Assembly (NCBI GenBank): GCA_031259035.1
Contig: JAIRLZ010000239.1
Location: forward strand, 1-7,532
DNA from: Treponema sp.
Lineage (GTDB): Bacteria; Spirochaetota; Spirochaetia; Treponematales; Breznakiellaceae
Reading direction: 5' to 3'
DNA length: 7,532 nt
Made by a program: the position numbers and the translations under genes. Numbering within the stretch: position 1 is the stretch's first letter; each line of letters starts with the position of its first letter. The notes beneath the pieces are model-generated. The model had not been told where the DNA came from. It made no database searches and saw nothing but the letters and a program-made list of their open reading frames with translations. This document shows positions 6,801 through 7,532 of the stretch, piece after piece.

Positions 6801-7427
6801 TCCTCTAAACGTTTCAGTGCTGTCGCCTTCTTTTTTCTCATAAAACACCCCGCCGGACGCGCTTAACCAGTTCCGCGTTCTATTGTAGAGGATTTCTCCC
6901 GCGCTGATGCGGTGAACCGCCTCTCCGTCTTTTAAGCTGACCGTTACATTGCCTTTAAGCCGCGCATAATCTTCATCCACCACTTCAAGGGTAAAATATT
7001 CGGCGCTTCTCGCCGCTTCTATGACGATGGTTCTGTTCTTTTCGTCAGCCGCCGGACTTCCGTCAGGACGCGGCAATTTGTAATAATCGCGCAGCCTGTT
7101 TGCAAGCTCTTCTTTAGACCCGCCTTCGCTCAAGCCGAGCGTCTTGCACCAAACGGCAAGCTCCGCCAGCGTCGAGGTGCGTATGTCCATTTCCAGCGGC
7201 GTTTCTTTTGCCGGGGGAGGCGGCGTTTCGTCCGCCTCCCCCGTATCGGACGCTTCAACCGGAGAAGCCGCCTCCGCGTCTTCTTCAACAGCGGCTTCTC
7301 CGGCGGCGATTTCCGTTTGATCCGCTTGTTCCGCATCTTGTACGCGCAAGGGCGCGCTTCCGGTTTCCTGAGCGATAAGGGGAGAAACAATAAACAACAA
7401 TACTGCTATACGGACGGATATGTTCAC
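3900..7427 (-). CDS. LptD/OstA-family outer-membrane protein
   Basis: An exported protein of 1175 residues if it starts at GTG 7427, or 1198 from ATG 7496. From GTG, residues 1-19 form a signal peptide (MNISVR, core AVLLFIVSPLIA, likely cleavage before Gln20). Residues 20-80 are an acidic, Ala/Glu-rich linker ending in PPPP. Residues 85-118 resemble a SAP motif. Residues about 142-262 resemble an OstA/LptA-type periplasmic repeat domain (ARLKGNVTVSL, LSASGGVFYEK). Residues about 271-339 match the start of the LptD barrel domain (NVVLRVGEIPLLWLPFFYLP). The remainder alternates polar and hydrophobic/aromatic residues as expected for a large beta-barrel, with a low-complexity Gln/Pro/Glu-rich insert at about 592-647. 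LptD inserts LPS in the outer leaflet; treponemes lack LPS, so another glycolipid cargo is inferred. I found one cysteine, so the disulfides of E. coli LptD cannot form. It is longer than E. coli LptD. Confidence 0.88.
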   Translation of the reverse strand: MNISVRIAVLLFIVSPLIAQETGSAPLRVQDAEQADQTEIAAGEAAVEEDAEAASPVEASDTGEADETPPPPAKETPLEMDIRTSTLAELAVWCKTLGLSEGGSKEELANRLRDYYKLPRPDGSPAADEKNRTIVIEAARSAEYFTLEVVDEDYARLKGNVTVSLKDGEAVHRISAGEILYNRTRNWLSASGGVFYEKKEGDSTETFRGDSIVVDLDNWETILTNGQSQRAVSNADTAYRFEGTVISVDTEESTVLTNAKVSNAKTEEPYWSLNASKMWLLPGSDWAVANVVLRVGEIPLLWLPFFYLPSEEIVFHPVVGVRTREGSFFQTTTYLLGRPKVENSTETSFTNMFGGGSDTEKERKGLFLRSTGKKAVSKNEMRLSLLFDVYANLGAYVGTEMSTPSKGIFGPLELSAGMGFTRNIYSGNTPYQNGEDSWNTDNRIFSIPVPFRYRLKTNSSLSGKYGSFRWNLPFYSDPFVDQDFMDRSETLDWLELLKGASAAEDTTTTDRTLSSYSWTLNSSISPKMPAALYPYIASFSISSLNSTLTFGRKQSAKITDGVSPNRMFFYPDKWTMYAISSALSGTVLSLGGTRQASQDRQPSQTAAQETEADYLESAGVPIPPWETPNQQDATRETLPTAELVPPVLRQTFTLPVSGRTSFTIDYRLNPTAASELQFAQTQWVEVEDINLEDRASILSTARGDGSVGFTLAQTGGLYTTSLRFSGTGAWQDYLFLNEEIPAYDTESERDAAYRRAYQQTQFSTSYEYSAALKPFYTSPIWGATSFQYSLKGLMLKNEFDAQSTIADPEWKLTYGAWEKEKIDSQQFSANVNASIMDKVQNVTLTADMPPKDMTITGNATVRFWLSETNVRGKIFNPFVYEPLGLEDNRKEDSLLPDKRKRTFDPLYFTQAVRYAAQKDTFWGGKSGATYSAQQYAVYDPELAEWTNLTSTLTLGGFSATFTMLRSKKYLLETSGWIQSQDTETLNPNSFALRYAKNFSQTSVWDNRLNFSFNMNSSLSLDLQRYTYSKFTFSLGFRLNIAQFMELNLSVNSENNVIYRYIQDIPMFSTGVELPGEKNVFIDLLNSFRFDDESLRKASGFKLKSFNLSVVHHLGDWDASLTMTLSPYLDTRSMPYVYRFNNKITFLVKWTPISELKTEIYRETDQTTGQGKIIFK
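7074..7175 (-). other. SAP-like motif within the LptD-like protein
   Basis: The encoded segment runs from TSTLAELAVWCKTLGLSEGG through SKEELANRLRDYYKLP. It follows the SAP pattern: a first helix with LAEL, then LGL, a glycine-containing turn, and a second helix with EELANRL. SAP motifs usually bind nucleic acid in cytoplasmic or nuclear proteins. Here the segment follows a signal peptide and precedes a barrel, so it would face the periplasm. The motif match is by eye. Confidence 0.55.
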
Positions 7428-7441
7428 GACTTTGTTTAACA

Positions 7442-7471
7442 ATAATAGTGATATAGAAACGGGATTTTGAA
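7442..7471 (-). promoter_or_regulatory. Possible promoter of the LptD-like gene
   Basis: On the minus strand TTCAAA (7466-7471, 4 of 6), an 18-bp spacer and TATTAT (7442-7447, 5 of 6) would start transcription about 8 nt before the GTG at 7427. If used, it places the ATG at 7496 upstream of the transcript and supports the shorter protein. It is weaker than the other two promoters. Confidence 0.3.
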
Positions 7472-7499
7472 AAGAGAGCGAAAGCGAGCGACTCATCCC

Positions 7500-7517
7500 G
7501 CATTCGCGGCATTCGCG
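7500..7517. repeat. Tandem 9-bp duplication GCATTCGCG x2
   Basis: Two exact adjacent copies, 7500-7508 and 7509-7517, lie just upstream of the LptD-like gene. On the minus strand each contains an ATG in the 7512 frame. Two copies only; no function is evident. Confidence 0.6.
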
Positions 7518-7532
7518 ATCCTCCCGCCATCA

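Noticed and set aside
7285..7530. Minus-strand frame at the right edge, with GGGAGG (7520-7525) 7 nt before an ATG at 7512
   Set aside because: The Shine-Dalgarno spacing is good, but the product overlaps the LptD-like N-terminal region by over 140 bp in another frame, becomes Arg-rich low-complexity and matches nothing I know. It could be a short upstream ORF or the 3' end of a gene that begins outside the window; not enough to call.
1..7532. CRISPR array, insertion sequence, toxin-antitoxin or phage genes
   Set aside because: No regularly spaced repeats, transposase motifs, integrase motifs or paired small genes were seen on either strand.

Overview
The window looks like chromosomal housekeeping sequence from a spirochaete, most likely Treponema or a close relative. 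The grounds are a very large LptD/OstA-type outer-membrane protein with a long acidic N-terminal linker, a small FMN-binding lipoprotein with a loose lipobox, a zinc-lid adenylate kinase and a divergent EF-G-like GTPase. Genus and species are inferred from gene character only; no rRNA or marker search was possible.

Layout. Positions 1-553 hold no gene I can name. They contain a weak 121-residue ORF bracketed by two imperfect copies of a 22-bp sequence, several short hairpins, and a 10-bp-stem inverted repeat that probably ends the neighbouring gene. Positions 554-2641 (minus) encode an EF-G-like translation-factor paralogue with altered G-domain motifs, a good ribosome-binding site and a near-consensus promoter. 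A 136-bp divergent intergenic region follows, with a perfect 12-bp palindrome (2667-2678). Positions 2778-3122 (plus) encode a 114-residue FMN-binding lipoprotein, convergent with adk across a 51-bp gap. Positions 3174-3812 (minus) encode adenylate kinase. Positions 3900-7427 (or to 7496, minus) encode the LptD-like protein, in the same direction as adk and 87 bp upstream of it.

How the parts fit. There is no evident single pathway: nucleotide metabolism (adk), translation (EF-G-like), envelope biogenesis (LptD-like) and periplasmic flavin redox (the lipoprotein) lie side by side. The EF-G-like and adk promoters are nearly identical (TTGACA or TTGACT, 17-bp spacer, CATTAT). In adk the -10 box ends only 7 nt before the ATG, so its mRNA may be leaderless.

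The points most worth a second look are the SAP-like motif inside an exported LptD-like protein, the non-canonical GTPase motifs of the EF-G paralogue, a complete tRNA T-arm look-alike inside the lipoprotein's signal region, the apparent leaderless adk, and the repeat-flanked ORF at the left edge. I see no CRISPR array, insertion sequence, phage gene or defence system, and no clear evidence of a wholly new system.
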